Positions 53,295-62,289 of a stretch of DNA of 64,000 bases are shown one piece after another. The notes under the pieces are model-generated. The model did no database searches. It worked only from the letters and a program-made list of their open reading frames with translations, and was not told the origin of the DNA. The stretch covers positions 62,001 through 126,000 of the forward strand of contig CAWBTA010000015.1 in the NCBI GenBank assembly GCA_963791625.1. The letters are read 5' to 3'. The translations under genes were made by a program, and so were the position numbers. Numbering within the stretch: the first letter of the stretch is position 1; every line of letters begins with the position of its first letter. The stretch comes from JANMCE01 sp963791625. GTDB taxonomy: Bacteria; Actinomycetota; Acidimicrobiia; Acidimicrobiales; Ilumatobacteraceae.

Positions 53295-54001
53295 CCATCG
53301 ACCATGGTTCCCGGGCGCACAGTGACCATCCGCCCTTCCGGTACGCCGACTACAAGTCGACCGTCAAGCGCTCACCCGACATGGGCCTGATCAAGATCGC
53401 CCACACGCTGTCGGAACGGACCGGGCCGGGCTTTGCGTGGGCTGACCTCGAAACCGAAGATGCCGACCTGACCACCAACAGCGGAACGGGCGAGGAGGCG
53501 ATCGGGCAGCGTTCGATCATCACCGGCCGAGTGCTGGACGAAGGCGGTGAGCCGGTTCCCAACACACTGATCGAACTGTGGCAGGCCAATGCGTGCGGTC
53601 GCTACATGCACTGGCGCGAAGACATGTTCCCTGCCCCGCTCGACCCGAACTTCCTCGGCGTCGGTCAATGCAGAAGTGACGCCGATGGCGTGTACCGATT
53701 CACCACCATCAAACCCGGCCCGTACCCATGGGGCAATCACCCGAATGCTTGGCGGCCAGCTCACATTCACTTCTCGCTGCTCGGCCCGGCGTTGCCCAGT
53801 CGACTGGTCACCCAGATGTACTTCCCGGACGATCCGCTGTTCGCGTTCGACCCGATCTTCCAGGCGGCGCCGATCCATTCCCGGCAGCGCATGGTGGCTC
53901 GCTACGACAACAACGTCACCGAGGAGAATTGGGCCATCGGCTACACCTGGGACATCGTGCTGCGCGGCACCTCCGCCACGCCCGGAGAGTTCGAGCGATG
54001 A
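53291..54001 (+). CDS. pcaH: protocatechuate 3,4-dioxygenase beta subunit
   Basis: A 236-residue subunit that carries the Fe(III) site of the intradiol protocatechuate dioxygenase. It shows GQRSIITGRVLDEGGEPVPNTLIELWQANACGRYMH, KPGPYPWGNHPNAWRPAHIHFSLLG with the tyrosine and paired histidine ligands, and RLVTQMYFPDDPL. GTG start at 53291 within the pcaC stop; its stop overlaps pcaG (ATGA). Ligands and length are normal. Confidence 0.94.
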   Translation: MTIDHGSRAHSDHPPFRYADYKSTVKRSPDMGLIKIAHTLSERTGPGFAWADLETEDADLTTNSGTGEEAIGQRSIITGRVLDEGGEPVPNTLIELWQANACGRYMHWREDMFPAPLDPNFLGVGQCRSDADGVYRFTTIKPGPYPWGNHPNAWRPAHIHFSLLGPALPSRLVTQMYFPDDPLFAFDPIFQAAPIHSRQRMVARYDNNVTEENWAIGYTWDIVLRGTSATPGEFER

Positions 54002-54585
54002 GATACCGGCTCGGTGTCACCCCGTCGCAGACGGTCGGGCCGTACTTCTCGATGCGCCTTGCCGCCGAGGGCCAAAACGTGTTGGTCACCCCCGACACCG
54101 TTGGCGATCGGATCCGCGTTCAGGGCCACGTGCTTGACGGTGACCGCAAGCCCATCGAGGACGCGTTACTGGAGCTGTGGCAGGCCAACGACGCCGGTCG
54201 TTACAACCATCCGGAAGACGACCGCGAAGACGTCGCGCTCGATCCGGCGTTCATTGGGTTCGGGCGTTGTGCCACCGGTTTCGGCGATGGGTCGTATGCG
54301 TTCCTCACCATCATGCCCGGCGCCGTTCCGGCCCCGGATGGCGGCATGCAGGCCCCTCATCTCAACATCGTCATTCAGGCCCGCGGCATGCTGAACCCGA
54401 CGTACACGCGTGTCTACTTTCCGGAGGAAGCCGCGGCTAACGCCATGGACCCGGTGCTCCGTTCCGTTCCCGCCGAGCGACGAGCCACGCTCATCGCCGA
54501 GTTGATCGATGATGACGCCCTTCCCACCTATCGCTTCGACATCCGCTACCAGGGTGCCGACGAAACCGTCTTCTTCGATGTTTGA
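53998..54585 (+). CDS. pcaG: protocatechuate 3,4-dioxygenase alpha subunit
   Basis: A 195-residue partner of PcaH. TPSQTVGPYFSMRL, DRIRVQGHVLDGDRKPIEDALLELWQANDAGRYNH and FGRCATGFGDG are typical; the tyrosine and histidine iron ligands of the beta subunit are not conserved, as expected. ATG at 53998 overlaps the pcaH stop. The next gene (pcaB) follows after 3 bases. Confidence 0.93.
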   Translation: MRYRLGVTPSQTVGPYFSMRLAAEGQNVLVTPDTVGDRIRVQGHVLDGDRKPIEDALLELWQANDAGRYNHPEDDREDVALDPAFIGFGRCATGFGDGSYAFLTIMPGAVPAPDGGMQAPHLNIVIQARGMLNPTYTRVYFPEEAAANAMDPVLRSVPAERRATLIAELIDDDALPTYRFDIRYQGADETVFFDV

Positions 54586-54588
54586 ATC

Positions 54589-55706
54589 ATGATCGACCCC
54601 GGTTTCACCACGCCTGCCATGGCAACGCTCTTCTCTCCCGGGGCGCGGGTACAGGCGATGTTGCGCGTCGAGGCTGCGCTCGCGGCCTCACAAGCAAAGG
54701 CCGGGATCATTCCTCCGGAGGCCGCCGATGAGATTCGTATCGTCTGCGACCGTGTCCATCCGAACCCCGAAGCGCTGCTGGCCCACGGATGGACCGCCGG
54801 CACACCGGTTCTCCCCCTGCTCGATTATCTGCGTGAGAATCTCAGCACCGATGCAGCGCTGTGCGTTCATCGCGGTGCGACGACGCAGGATATTGTTGAT
54901 ACTGCAACGATGGTCCAGCTGTTTTCGGCTGCCAAGGTGTTGGATCAGCAGGCTCGAGTATGCGCTGATTCGTTGCGGACTCATCTGGCCACATTCGGCG
55001 CGGCGCCCATGATGGCGCGCTCGTTTCTTCAACTGGCAGAGCCAACGACATTCAACCTGCAGCGGCGCGAACTGGTTGGCTCCACTGGTGGACGCCATCG
55101 ATAGCCTGAATCGTTTGTGCTTTCCCGCGCAGTTGGGTGGCGCCATTGGTGACCGATTCGGCCTGGTCGACGATGGCGGCCAAGGACTTGCTGACGAACT
55201 CGAACTCGATCCAAGCGACATCGTTTGGCACACCGACCGCACGCCCATCGTTACCATCGTTCAGTCCATTGAACAGCTGGTTCGATGGGCCGCTAAAGTA
55301 GCCAGTGACCTGGTCTTTCTCGCCCAATCGGGGGATGCCACCATGCGGGCCGGCGGGTCATCTGCCATGCCCAACAAACGAAACCCGATTGACGCGATTC
55401 GTGCGTTGGCCGAGCGCGGCGTCATTCTCCGGCCTGGCCACCGTCATCACTGCCGCCGGGCCTCACCAACTGGAGCGCGGAGCCGGCAGCTGGCACGCCG
55501 AGTGGTTCGCGCTCCCGCTGCTTGCTCAGACTGCTGCCGCAACACTCGACGCGGTTGGCCAGGCGCTCGGCTCTCTCGTGATCAACGCGGCCGACATCGA
55601 CGTGTCAGAGGAACGAGCCCACGCCGCGACCCTTGTGGCGGCGCGAGTCATCGCCAGATACGACGCCGGTCTCGCTCGACAAGGAGCAGATGATGGGCAG
55701 GCTTGA
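54589..55706 (+). pseudogene. pcaB: 3-carboxy-cis,cis-muconate cycloisomerase, interrupted by two frameshifts
   Basis: Fumarase/aspartase-superfamily enzyme that lactonises carboxymuconate. Segment 1 (54589 to ~55075): DPGFTTPAMATLFSPGARVQAML, CVHRGATTQDIVDTATMVQL. Segment 2 to ~55424: LVDAIDSLNRL, and the GSSAMPNKRNPIDAIR signature. Segment 3: VITAAGPHQLERGAGSWHAEWFALP. Removing one T from TT at 55076-55077 and one from TT at 55425-55426 restores one frame of 371 residues (ELVAPLVDA, GVISGLATV). Both signatures are intact, so an error is more likely than decay. It overlaps the following SDR start. Confidence 0.8.
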
Positions 55707-56466
55707 CGGCAAGGTCGCACTGATCACCGGCGTGGCGGGAGGTATCGGTCGAGCCGCGGCCCAGCTGTTCGCTCGCGAAGGCGCACGAGTCGTGGGGTGC
55801 GATCTCAAGGTAGACGAGACGAACGAGACGGCGCGCGTGGTGGCGGAGGATGGCGGTGCGATAACGGTGATGACCGGTGTCGATCTCGGGGACGAGACCG
55901 CCGCACGGGATTGGGTCGCGCAGGCTGCCGAGGTCTACGGCGGCGTCGACATCGTGTACAACAATGCCGGCGCCTTCCGCATCGGGCCGATCGATCAGAT
56001 GACCGGCGACGACTGGCGCTTCACCATGAGAATGGAGGTTGACAGCGCGTTCTATGTCACCTCGGCCGCATGGCCACATCTCGTCGCCCGGGGCGGCGGC
56101 AGCATCATCAATATGGCATCGATGGCCGCCATTCGCGGCGCCCGGTTCGTGCCAATGGTGGCCCACGGTGCCGGGAAGGGAGCACTGCTGTCAGCGACGT
56201 ATCACTTCGCTGCCGCGGGTGCTGGGCTCGGCATCCGGGCCAACGCCATTCTGCCCGGCTTGATCCGCACACCTGGCACCGAGGCCGACGGCGTGTACGA
56301 CCACGACGACTCGCCCGGTTTCATCATGGGTGCGGTCAACCCGATGGGGCGCACCGGAGAGCCGATGGATATCGCCAAGGTCGCCCTGTTCCTGGCGTCG
56401 GACGACGCCTTCTACGTGAACGCCACGTCGATTGTGGTCGACGGCGGCCAGAACGTGGTTGTCTAA
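55693..56466 (+). CDS. short-chain dehydrogenase/reductase inside the pca operon
   Basis: A 257-residue SDR. KVALITGVAGGIGRAAAQL (cofactor), VDIVYNNAGAFRIG, IINMASMAAIRG with the serine, but the catalytic Tyr-Lys position reads VAHGAGKGAL, so tyrosine is replaced by histidine while lysine is kept. The end FYVNATSIVVDGGQNV is canonical. ATG at 55693 has AAGGAG 6 bases upstream; an adjacent ATG at 55690 is an alternative. It lies between pcaB and pcaD, coupled to both, so a pathway-linked substrate is likely; not a standard beta-ketoadipate step. Confidence 0.8.
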   Translation: MGRLDGKVALITGVAGGIGRAAAQLFAREGARVVGCDLKVDETNETARVVAEDGGAITVMTGVDLGDETAARDWVAQAAEVYGGVDIVYNNAGAFRIGPIDQMTGDDWRFTMRMEVDSAFYVTSAAWPHLVARGGGSIINMASMAAIRGARFVPMVAHGAGKGALLSATYHFAAAGAGLGIRANAILPGLIRTPGTEADGVYDHDDSPGFIMGAVNPMGRTGEPMDIAKVALFLASDDAFYVNATSIVVDGGQNVVV

Positions 56467-56470
56467 GGAC

Positions 56471-57259
56471 ATGAGCACCCATCTCCTCACCAGCGACAAC
56501 ACCCGCATTGCCTTCGAACTCACCGGCAACGCCGTAGGACAGCCGCTCATCTTCCTGCATTCGCTCGGGTCCGACCGAAACCAATGGCGACCACAGATCA
56601 CCGCCCTGTCTGGCGACTTCCGGATTCTCGGGGTCGACACCCGTGGCTTTGGTCTTTCGGACGCACCGACCGGTCCGTACACGTTGGAACGTTTGTCCAC
56701 CGATGTCATCGAGCTGGCCGACATGGCAGGCTTCGACACCTTCCACCTGTGTGGACTCTCCCTCGGCGGCATGATGGCTCAGTGGATCGCCATCCACCAT
56801 CCGCACCGTCTGCGGACATTGACGCTCGCCGACACCGCGGCCAAGATCGGCACGGCCGAGGTGTGGAACGAACGAGGCGAGACCGCCATGGCCCACGGCG
56901 TCGGATCGATGGTCGAGGTGATTTTGGCGCGATGGTTCCTACCAACGTTCACCGCCCGGAATCCCGAGTTGATCGCATCGCTGAGAGCAACACTCACCGC
57001 CACCGAGGCAAATGGCTACGCAGGTGCCTGCGCCGCGTTACGAGATGCCGACCTACGCGATGAGGTCAGCGCCATCACGGCCAAGACCTTGGTCATTGCC
57101 GCATCCGACGATGGGGCCACGCCTCCGTCGGACCTTGAGTATCTCCATGCCCAGATCGAGAAGAGTCGGTACCACCTGATCCAGAACGCGGCGCACATCT
57201 CCAACCTCGAAGCGGCCGACGAGTTCACTCGCGAACTAAAAGCCCATCTCCTGCCGTGA
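56471..57259 (+). CDS. pcaD: 3-oxoadipate enol-lactonase
   Basis: A 262-residue alpha/beta hydrolase. The oxyanion/nucleophile regions are FLHSLGSDRNQW and LCGLSLGGMMAQW; the acid lies near LVIAASDDGATPP and the histidine in QNAAHISNLE. SLGSDRNQWRPQ resembles PcaD closely. It hydrolyses the enol-lactone to 3-oxoadipate. ATG at 56471 is 4 bases after the SDR stop. It ends with an overlapping GTG start for a serine hydrolase. Confidence 0.87.
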   Translation: MSTHLLTSDNTRIAFELTGNAVGQPLIFLHSLGSDRNQWRPQITALSGDFRILGVDTRGFGLSDAPTGPYTLERLSTDVIELADMAGFDTFHLCGLSLGGMMAQWIAIHHPHRLRTLTLADTAAKIGTAEVWNERGETAMAHGVGSMVEVILARWFLPTFTARNPELIASLRATLTATEANGYAGACAALRDADLRDEVSAITAKTLVIAASDDGATPPSDLEYLHAQIEKSRYHLIQNAAHISNLEAADEFTRELKAHLLP

Positions 57260-58395
57260 CCGACCTGCACGGTTCGTTTGACGAAGCGTTCGCGCCGTTG
57301 GTCGAAGCCTTCGTTGCCATGTTCGAGCGCAACCCGACCAGCGTCGGTCTGCCCGAGTTGGGTGCCGCACTCAGCCTGGCGGTGGACGGTGAAACGGTCG
57401 TGGACATCTGGGCCGGCGCACTCGCCAACGACGCCAGCACGCCGTGGCAGGCCGACACGCTGGTGCCCGTGCTGTCAGCTACGAAAGGCATGGTGGCCAT
57501 CGCGTTTCACCGGCTGGCCGAGCGCGGCGTGATCGATGTCGAGGCACCGGTCGCCCACTACTGGCCCGAGTACGCGGCCTACGGGAAACAGGGCGTGTTG
57601 GTTCGTCACCTCCTCACCCACACGGCCGGACAACCGAGTCTCCAAACCGACCTCGGGCCTGGCGGCGTCTGGGACTGGCCGAAGGTCACTCACGCGTTCG
57701 CAACGGCGCCACTCCAGTGGAGCCCGGGTGAGGCGGTCGGTTACCACACGTTGTCGTTCGGACACCTGGTAGGCGAAGTCATCCGCCGCGCCAGTGGCCG
57801 CCCCGTCTCCGAGCATCTCACCGACCTCGCCGACGAGTTCGACGCCGATCTGCACCTCGGCGTCGACGACGCGACCCTGTCCCGCTGCTCGGACCTCACC
57901 GAACCGCCGGACGACTCACCCTTCATCGAGCTGGCCCGCCAGTCACGCGGCGTGGACTACGACCTGTCTTCGAACTACGACGATCTCAGAGTCATCTGCC
58001 CGGCCGGCCTCGCCTCGAGTGCGTGGAAACGAGGCGGCTATCCCGGTGCCGGAGCCTTCAGCAATGCCCGCAGCCTCGCCACGATCTACGGCGCGCTCGC
58101 AGCCGGACGCATCCTCCCACGCGATTACATGAAGGACGTTTCGCGCGAGCGGGTCCGGGGGCTCGATCGCACGCTCGGATCCGAGCAGGCCTTCGCACTC
58201 GGGTGGCAGGTGGCGATGCCCAACAAGGCCAATCGACCGACCACCGGTTTCGGACATTCGGGCGCCTGGGGTTCACTCGGCTGGTGCGAGCTCGAACGTC
58301 GGATCGGCTTCGGCTACACCATGAATCGAACGTTCAATTTCGGCGGAGACGAACGCGGCGCCTACCTGTGGCGCGCCGCAACCGCGTGTCTCTAA
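57256..58395 (+). CDS. beta-lactamase-fold serine hydrolase (class C/EstB-like)
   Basis: A 379-residue member of the class C beta-lactamase/DD-peptidase-like family, often an esterase. SATKGMVAIAFHRL supplies the SxxK nucleophile, GYHTLSFGHLVGEVI the tyrosine motif, and GFGHSGAWGSLGW the C-terminal HxG-like motif. There is no signal peptide, so it is cytosolic. GTG start at 57256 overlaps pcaD. It is the last gene of the operon; a role in hydrolysing aromatic esters that feed 4-hydroxybenzoate is plausible but unproved. Confidence 0.82.
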   Translation: MTDLHGSFDEAFAPLVEAFVAMFERNPTSVGLPELGAALSLAVDGETVVDIWAGALANDASTPWQADTLVPVLSATKGMVAIAFHRLAERGVIDVEAPVAHYWPEYAAYGKQGVLVRHLLTHTAGQPSLQTDLGPGGVWDWPKVTHAFATAPLQWSPGEAVGYHTLSFGHLVGEVIRRASGRPVSEHLTDLADEFDADLHLGVDDATLSRCSDLTEPPDDSPFIELARQSRGVDYDLSSNYDDLRVICPAGLASSAWKRGGYPGAGAFSNARSLATIYGALAAGRILPRDYMKDVSRERVRGLDRTLGSEQAFALGWQVAMPNKANRPTTGFGHSGAWGSLGWCELERRIGFGYTMNRTFNFGGDERGAYLWRAATACL

Positions 58396-58803
58396 CCGAT
58401 CATGTCGGCACCGGTAGGTCTCACGCAGTTGCACAAGTTACCGGATGCCGTCAGCAGGGTGATGAAGAGGGCTTGAGGGTGCTCACGTCGGATCAGAACG
58501 ATCGGCGGGGGCGGAGGCTCGGATACAACCGTCGGCTGATCAGGTTGGTGGACCGAGCGGCGGAATAGTCGGCCTGGCCGCTCGCTGTCGACACCGAGCC
58601 GTGTCGCCCTGCGCCACGAACCGGACGAAGCGAACGCCGCCCCTCCAGCTATGACGGCCAGCAGGCCAAGCCCAACCGTGATGACCTTGCGGCTCTTGAC
58701 GAGGAACAGCCAATTTCGGCTAGGAGCGCTGGGTGACGCGCAAAGGTCCGGCCCCCTCCCGGAGGGCCGGACCAAACAATCAATCAATCAGTCAACCAAT
58801 CGA
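58396..58803. other. 408-base non-coding stretch with hairpin and period-4 repeat
   Basis: Between the convergent serine-hydrolase and Thr-rich protein genes. A frame of 131 codons on the minus strand crosses it (58392-58787) and includes a hydrophobic, signal-like segment, but it begins in the terminator repeats and has no start near the segment, so I treat it as uncertain or a relic. The stretch contains a strong hairpin and a CAAT-type repeat described separately. Confidence 0.5.
58745..58773 (-). terminator. probable terminator hairpin of the Thr-rich protein gene
   Basis: Ten-base arms GGTCCGGCCC and GGGCCGGACC with a 9-base loop, perfectly complementary. On the minus strand it is followed by TTTG. 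It lies about 30 bases past the stop of the Thr-rich secreted protein, so it probably ends that transcript. Confidence 0.7.
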
Positions 58804-58805
58804 TC
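58777..58805. repeat. period-4 CAAT repeat
   Basis: About seven tandem four-base units of CAAT type (CAAT, CAAT, CAAT, CAGT, CAAC, CAAT, CGAT) next to the terminator. The last unit overlaps the stop of the Thr-rich protein. It could be a slippage-prone tract; function unknown. Confidence 0.7.
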
Positions 58806-60123
58806 AGGTAGGCGGACCTGCAGGCGGCAGCGTCGTGGTCGGTGCCGCGGTCACCCCGGTCGGAGCGACCTGCGGAGCCGTCGTTGTCGTATTGCCGGTA
58901 CCGGTGGGTGACACGTTGCTCGCAAGCGTCGTCGTCGTCGGAGGCACGGTGGTCGTCGTGGCTACCGCCGTCGTCGTCGTCGGAGGAACCGTCGTGGCCG
59001 GAACGGTCGTGGTTGTTGCCGGCACCGTGGTCACCGGTGCCGCCGTGGTTGTTGTCGCAGCAACCGTCGTGGTTGGTGCAGCAACAGTGGTGGTCACCGC
59101 CGGAGCAGTCGTCGGGGTCGGAGGCATGATGATCGTACCCGGAAGGCTCGCCATCTTCATCACGAAGGTCACCGGCACGATGACATCCTGGTTGGTGCCG
59201 ATGGTGACGTTCATCGACGTGCTGCCGGCGGTGAGGTTGCCGGTCAAGGTGTGGATGTCCACGGCTTGGCCGTTGGATCCACCAGTTCCACCGTTCACGG
59301 TCTCATTGGCGAAACCGGACGGGAAGTCGGGGAAGCTCGTATCGGACGTTGTGGCGTACTCGCCGGGCAGGGTGCTGTCGCCCTGCGCAACAAACGAGGT
59401 CATGCTCGAGACCTTGCCGACCGGTGCCTGATAGCCCGAAATCGCAAAGGTCTTCGTCGTGTTGACCAGGTACTCCAGTCCCTCGTAGACGTAAACCCGG
59501 GAGAACTCAGTGGAGGGCGTCTGGTACAGAACGACGAGCTGCCAGGCTCGGGCATTCTCACCCTGATAGGCACACAGATTCGGAATGCCACCAGAGATGG
59601 CGACCGAGTATTGACCATTCATGGCGGGCTTGATCAGATCGGTGACATCGGCGGAGTAGCCGGCATACTGGATTGCCCCGCCGCTATAGGTGCCGCTTGC
59701 GACCATGCGCTTCTGGGCCGTGACCGTGGTCGGTGTTCCGCCGCTCGGAGTGAACGTCGCCGTATTGCTCAACGTCGTCACGGACGAATAGCCGCGGCTG
59801 GCGTGCTGCTCAAGTCCAACCCAGTAGAGATACGCCTTGACGTTCCTGGCCGTGCTCGGCACGTTCAACGCGGCGGATGATGATGTCGTGTTCACCGAGG
59901 CGCAGTTGCTGCCCATCGTGCCGCCGCCATCACCCTTCACCTGGGATGCACCGGTGGATATGTAGTCCAAGCCGTAGTCGGCATATTCCACCGCCTTGAC
60001 GAAGCCGTCCAGTGCCGGTGAGGCCGAGCCGATCAAGCTGACGCAGGCGAAGGCCGCGCCGCTTCCGAATAGGGCTGCGAGTAATCCGATGCCAAGCTTC
60101 TTACGGTTCCGTGGGAGCGTCAT
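58804..60123 (-). CDS. secreted protein with long Thr/Pro-rich C-terminal tail
   Basis: A 439-residue exported protein with a signal peptide (RNRKKLGIGLLAALFGSGAAFACVSL). Residues about 45-330 form a beta-rich domain (AYLYWVGLEQHA, SADVTDLIKPAMNGQYSV, WQLVVLYQTPSTEFSRVYVYEGLEYL) resembling DUF3344-like surface modules. The last ~110 residues are almost only Thr, Pro, Ala and Val in short repeats, probably a flexible or glycosylated stalk. ATG at 60123 is chosen; the longer frame lies in the divergent promoter. No cell-wall anchor is visible. Confidence 0.72.
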   Translation of the reverse strand: MTLPRNRKKLGIGLLAALFGSGAAFACVSLIGSASPALDGFVKAVEYADYGLDYISTGASQVKGDGGGTMGSNCASVNTTSSSAALNVPSTARNVKAYLYWVGLEQHASRGYSSVTTLSNTATFTPSGGTPTTVTAQKRMVASGTYSGGAIQYAGYSADVTDLIKPAMNGQYSVAISGGIPNLCAYQGENARAWQLVVLYQTPSTEFSRVYVYEGLEYLVNTTKTFAISGYQAPVGKVSSMTSFVAQGDSTLPGEYATTSDTSFPDFPSGFANETVNGGTGGSNGQAVDIHTLTGNLTAGSTSMNVTIGTNQDVIVPVTFVMKMASLPGTIIMPPTPTTAPAVTTTVAAPTTTVAATTTTAAPVTTVPATTTTVPATTVPPTTTTAVATTTTVPPTTTTLASNVSPTGTGNTTTTAPQVAPTGVTAAPTTTLPPAGPPT

Positions 60124-60331
60124 GGCTATTAACTCGGCGGTATGACCTCGGCACTGCAGCCATTTGAACCAACCTTGAAACACCTGTGACCCAGTCAGAC
60201 CAAACGGCGCCGAAACATACGAATCGCTAACCGTCCGGTATTTCTTCCGCACACCAATCAGCCTCGCGCCCGGCGGCCTCACGCCCGGGGGAACGCCCGG
60301 CCGGTACGCTCGCGACCGGAGGATTCAAACC

Positions 60332-61438
60332 ATGCCCGCACTTAACCCGCCGTTCCGCGCTGATCACGTCGGCAGCCTGCTTCGCCCACGGGCCGTGCTC
60401 GATGCCCGCGCCAAGTTCGTGGCCAAGCACATCGACGCGACCGAAAAGAGGGCGGTTGAAGATGCCGCCATCGCGGACGCGATCCGCAGCCAGCAAGACG
60501 TCGGTCTGCAATCCATCACCGACGGCGAATTTCGGCGTGAGTGGTTCCACCTCGACTTCCTCCAGGAATTGGCGGGCGTAACGGTCAGCGGCGCGATCGC
60601 GGCCAGTTCCGATTCGGCGACCTCCGTCGGATTCACGCCACCGCGCCTGGAGGTAACGGGCAAGCTCAGCCACCAGCACAACATTCAGGTCGACGACTAC
60701 TCGTTCGTGGCCAGCCACACCACCAGGACCCCGAAGGTCTGTATTCCGTCACCGACCATGGTGCATTTTCGCGGCGGAAGGGCCGCAATCGACATCAACT
60801 CCTACCCCGACATGGACGTCTTCTTTGCCGACCTGGCCGCCAGCTACCGAGCCGAGATCGACGCCCTGTACGCGGCCGGCTGCCGGTACATCCAACTGGA
60901 CGACACCAACCTGGCCTACCTGTGCGATCCGAAGATGCGAGCCGGCGCGGTCGAGCGCGGCGACGACCCAAACGAACTGCCGCGCACGTACGCCGCGCTG
61001 ATCAACGCGGTCATCTCGGGTCGTCCGAGCGACCTCACCGTCGGTATCCACCTGTGTCGCGGCAACTTCCGAAGCACCCACTTCGCCGAGGGTGGCTACG
61101 AGCCGGTCGCCGAGGTGCTGTTCAGTGAGCTCGATGTCGACACCTACTTCCTTGAGTACGACGACGAACGATCGGGCGACTTCACGCCACTGCGCTTCGT
61201 GCCGCCCAACAAGACCGTGGTGCTCGGCATCGTGTCGTCAAAGCACGCCGCGCTCGAACTGCCCGATGAGTTGCGGGCCCGCATCGACCAGGCAGCCAGA
61301 CACATGCCGATCGATCAACTCTGCCTCTCACCCCAGTGTGGATTTTCGAGCACGGTGCACGGCAACATCATCACACCCGAAGATCAGTGGGCCAAGCTAC
61401 GACTGGTCGTTGATACCGCGGCGGCGCACTGGCACTGA
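60332..61438 (+). CDS. MetE-like (cobalamin-independent methionine synthase family) protein
   Basis: A 368-residue short MetE/YxjG-type protein, a TIM barrel with one zinc site. FRADHVGSLLRPRAVLDARA, VGLQSITDGEFRREWFHLD, VGIHLCRGNFRS (His, Cys), FLEYDDERSGDF (Glu) and LSPQCGFSST (Cys) complete the ligand set. Family members take methyl or alkyl groups to thiols; YxjG-like ones lack the N-terminal folate half. Unlike the protein at 35962 it has no Lys-rich tail. GGAGG precedes the ATG. An IclR gene follows after 5 bases. The acceptor is unknown. Confidence 0.82.
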   Translation: MPALNPPFRADHVGSLLRPRAVLDARAKFVAKHIDATEKRAVEDAAIADAIRSQQDVGLQSITDGEFRREWFHLDFLQELAGVTVSGAIAASSDSATSVGFTPPRLEVTGKLSHQHNIQVDDYSFVASHTTRTPKVCIPSPTMVHFRGGRAAIDINSYPDMDVFFADLAASYRAEIDALYAAGCRYIQLDDTNLAYLCDPKMRAGAVERGDDPNELPRTYAALINAVISGRPSDLTVGIHLCRGNFRSTHFAEGGYEPVAEVLFSELDVDTYFLEYDDERSGDFTPLRFVPPNKTVVLGIVSSKHAALELPDELRARIDQAARHMPIDQLCLSPQCGFSSTVHGNIITPEDQWAKLRLVVDTAAAHWH

Positions 61439-61443
61439 TCGCC

Positions 61444-62244
61444 GTGCCCGAAGACTCCCCCCTCCGCTCGGTCAGCATCGCCCTCGACATCCTCGAAGAG
61501 TTTTTCACCGCCCCGGAACTGGGCGTGTCTGAACTTGCGCGTCGAACGGGTGTGGCCAAGAGCACCGCCCACCGGGCGTGCGGTGTGCTGGCCGACCGAG
61601 GCTTTCTTGAACGCACGATCGACGGACGCTACCGACTCGGCGTGCGCCTGTATGAGTACGGCCACCTCGTCACGACCCGTTCGGCGCTCCGATCCAAAGC
61701 GCTGCCACTCCTGACCGAGCTGCGAAACATGGTGGGTGAAACCATCCAGTTGGGTGTGCCTGCTGGCGGTGACGTGCTTTACGTCGAACGAGTCGAGGGG
61801 CTCCACGCGCTGCGCTTCACGACCGAGCTTCACCGTCGTTCCCCCGTTCATCGATCAAGTGCCGGCAAGGCCCTCGCTGCATTCCTCCCTGCGGTTGCTG
61901 CCGCTCGTGTCAAGGCCGGATTGAAACCCTTCACGGGGCACACCATCGTGGTGCCGCGCTTGTTTCTGGAGGAGTTGGAGAAGGTCCGCCGGCGTGGCTA
62001 CGCCATCAGTATCGACGAGAACGAAATGGGGCTGTCGTCCATCGGTGTGCCCGTGCGTTCGGAGCCAGGAGGCCCGGTGATCGCGGCCATCTCCATGGCG
62101 GGGCCGACGACACGAGTGATCGGTACCCACGAAACGCATCACGCCAGGCTTCTCATACAGGCGGCCGAACGGTTGACCCTCGCGCTACGAGCCGGGCAAA
62201 TAAGCCTGCCGGCCTCTCGCCCAGCGCGTGTAACGAAAACCTGA
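61444..62244 (+). CDS. IclR-family transcriptional regulator
   Basis: A 266-residue regulator: winged helix (VSIALDILEEFF, LGVSELARRTGVAKSTAHRACGVL) and IclR effector domain (LPLLTELRNMVGETIQLGVPAG, RSSAGKALAAFLP, RRRGYAISIDENEMGLSSIGVPV). GTG start at 61444. PcaR/PobR-type regulators belong to this family, so it might control the pca operon 4 kb upstream, but its closest neighbour is the MetE-like gene, which is the simpler target. Confidence 0.9.
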   Translation: MPEDSPLRSVSIALDILEEFFTAPELGVSELARRTGVAKSTAHRACGVLADRGFLERTIDGRYRLGVRLYEYGHLVTTRSALRSKALPLLTELRNMVGETIQLGVPAGGDVLYVERVEGLHALRFTTELHRRSPVHRSSAGKALAAFLPAVAAARVKAGLKPFTGHTIVVPRLFLEELEKVRRRGYAISIDENEMGLSSIGVPVRSEPGGPVIAAISMAGPTTRVIGTHETHHARLLIQAAERLTLALRAGQISLPASRPARVTKT

Positions 62245-62289
62245 CCGACACTCCATCCCTTATCCGGCCCGCATAGCGTGGCAAGGATC

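Noticed and set aside
58392..58787. 131-codon minus-strand frame with signal-like segment
   Set aside because: It begins inside the hairpin and CAAT repeat and no usual start codon precedes the hydrophobic segment closely; kept only as a possible relic.
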